NCBI RefSeq assembly: GCF_001542915.1
Contig: NZ_LNNH01000051.1
Location: 43,353-107,352 of the forward strand
Length of the DNA: 64,000 nt
Direction of reading: 5' to 3'
Source of the DNA: Peribacillus simplex
GTDB lineage: Bacteria > Bacillota > Bacilli > Bacillales > DSM-1321
Shown: positions 62,865-64,000 of the stretch, piece after piece
Position numbering within the stretch: position 1 is the first letter of the stretch
Layout of the letters: each line of letters starts with the position of its first letter
Translations under genes and position numbers: made by a program
The notes under the pieces: model-generated
Told to the model about the DNA's origin: nothing
The model's database searches: none
Seen by the model: the letters and a program-made list of their open reading frames with translations, nothing else

Positions 62865-63890
62865 ATGAAACAACGCGATTTTTTCTTTGATAATGCCAAG
62901 TTCATTCTTATGGCATTTGTCGTTTTTGGACATTTGCTTAATACGTATATCCATGATAATGAAACGATTTACGCTTTATATAAAACCATTTATTCCTTTC
63001 ACATGCCAGCCTTTATCCTAGTTTCGGGGTTCTTTGCAAAAGGCTTCTATCAAAAAGGATATTTAGCTAAAATTACGAAAAAATTGATTTTACCTTACGT
63101 CATCTTTCAATTAATATATGCCGTTTATTATTATTTCCTTTATCAAAGGTCTGCCCTCACTGTTGACTTGCTTGATCCGCAGTGGTCTCTTTGGTTCTTG
63201 ATTAGTCTATTTTGCTGGAACATCATGCTGCTTGGATTTTCAAAGCTAAAACCATCAATAGGGATAGGTTTATCGATTATGATCGCCTTATTGATTGGTT
63301 ATATGGACAATATCTCCAATTACCTTAGTCTCTCAAGGACTTTCGTTTTTTTCCCGATGTTCTTAATCGGCTATCATTTAAGTAAGGACCATCTAAAGAA
63401 ATTATTTACACCAAAAGTTCGTTTCGCTTCCCTTGGTGTCATGTTAGTGATATTCATCGGCTTTTATTTAAATACCGATATCAATTATAAATGGCTGCTC
63501 GGTTCCAAGCCATATGCCGAGCTGGAAGATGCAACGATCGTGTCGATGTTCAAACGCCTTGGGTTTTACGGGTTAAGCCTCATTTCCGTGTTCAGCTTCT
63601 TATCCTTCATCCCGCGGGGACAGTATTTCTTTACCAATTGGGGCAAGCAAACTTTATATGTTTATCTGCTGCATGGATTCTTCATTCGATTCTTCCGTGA
63701 GAGTACGATACATGACTATTTCAGTAATACGGAAAGCTTCATCATGCTTGCCTGCCTATCATTCTTGATCACGGTCCTGTTATCAAGCGAGATGATCGCA
63801 ACCATGGCCCAGCCAATCATAGAACTGAAGGCCACCAAAACAAAACGGTTCATGACGAGAACCAAGGAATATATAAAACAAGCTTTTTAA
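62865..63890 (+). CDS. ykrP: Membrane acyltransferase 3 family protein (YkrP-like)
   Basis: A 341-residue protein with about ten helices. The N-terminal RDFFFDNAKFILMAFVVFGHLL carries the conserved Arg and His of the acyltransferase 3 family, and SFHMPAFILVSGFFAKG the next conserved segment. These enzymes acylate surface carbohydrates across the membrane. I choose ATG 62865 because GGAGG lies at the right distance. It is divergent from the KinE-like gene, as ykrP is beside kinE in B. subtilis. Confidence 0.87.
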   Translation: MKQRDFFFDNAKFILMAFVVFGHLLNTYIHDNETIYALYKTIYSFHMPAFILVSGFFAKGFYQKGYLAKITKKLILPYVIFQLIYAVYYYFLYQRSALTVDLLDPQWSLWFLISLFCWNIMLLGFSKLKPSIGIGLSIMIALLIGYMDNISNYLSLSRTFVFFPMFLIGYHLSKDHLKKLFTPKVRFASLGVMLVIFIGFYLNTDINYKWLLGSKPYAELEDATIVSMFKRLGFYGLSLISVFSFLSFIPRGQYFFTNWGKQTLYVYLLHGFFIRFFRESTIHDYFSNTESFIMLACLSFLITVLLSSEMIATMAQPIIELKATKTKRFMTRTKEYIKQAF

Positions 63891-63912
63891 AAGAAAGCTG
63901 CAGTTTGTAGAC

Positions 63913-63950
63913 AAAAGGGGTTCGGAATTAAAAAATTCCGAACCCCTTTT
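63913..63950 (+). terminator. Terminator of the acyltransferase gene
   Basis: AAAAGGGGTTCGGAATT and AATTCCGAACCCCTTTT form a perfect 17-base stem with a 4-base loop. The A and T ends allow function in both directions. The final 50 bases of the window show no feature. Confidence 0.95.
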
Positions 63951-64000
63951 GAAATTCCTTTGAAATTTTGACCAAAGGTTACGAGATTTGGGCTCTTCGA

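Overview
The window reads as chromosomal backbone of a Bacillaceae endospore-former, probably Peribacillus/Bacillus sensu lato (genus is inference). Gene content and order track the Bacillus subtilis ykr/yku/ykv and pdh region: yktA, speA, SR1, pdhDCBA, ykyA, def, ykrA, rpoY-rnjA, ktrC, dapL-dapH, ccpC, darB, ykuJ, ykuI, ykuE, ykyB, cheV, patA, ykwC, ptsI-ptsH, ykvS, ykvI, mhqR, kinD, kinE and ykrP. Sporulation markers (a YjcZ-type peptide, Spo0E, two Kin-type kinases) support a spore-former. No rRNA, tRNA, CRISPR array, prophage or insertion sequence was recognised.

Region 1 (1-5212, minus strand) is a trpEGDCFB operon running off the left edge at trpB. It has its own glutamine amidotransferase gene and is preceded by two T-box leaders in tandem, each with a UGG (Trp) specifier, behind one promoter. 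Region 2 (5229-10574) holds yktA, a nitronate monooxygenase-like gene, the SpeA decarboxylase and the dual-function sRNA gene SR1/SR1P, whose promoter carries matches to the CcpN and CcpA recognition sequences. Region 3 (10783-19084) holds the pyruvate dehydrogenase genes, ykyA, a YjcZ-type peptide, peptide deformylase and a HAD phosphatase.

Region 4 (19343-26406) has a possible small transcription unit for a 23-residue cationic peptide, then rpoY-rnjA, KtrC, the N-acetyl branch of lysine/DAP synthesis (dapH-dapL), CcpC with a matching operator, and a divergent TauE-type permease broken by a frameshift. Region 5 (26458-37243) contains an MFS exporter, DarB, a zinc-ribbon peptide, YkuJ, a metallo-beta-lactamase-fold enzyme, a glutaredoxin-like protein, a degenerate EAL protein (YkuI), an SLC13-type transporter, YkuE and paired fluoride channels. 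Region 6 (37352-48533) has YkyB, CheV, CorA, PatA, YkwC, an SDR lacking canonical active-site residues, PTS enzyme I/HPr and a FetAB-like exporter.

Region 7 (48715-63950) holds a lipoprotein nuclease, a small sigma factor, YkvS, YkvI, an M3 peptidase, MhqR, KinD-like and KinE-like kinases, transporters (MFS and ZIP), Spo0E and a membrane acyltransferase. Three sporulation phosphorelay inputs therefore lie within about 7 kb.

Most of the window is ordinary core genome. The best leads are regulatory: the tandem T boxes, which differ at the base contacting the tRNA discriminator; the SR1 locus; the unexplained 19.3-19.9 kb unit; two inverted copies of a ~127-bp intergenic repeat; and several structured intercistronic RNAs. 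I found no convincing undescribed multi-gene system.
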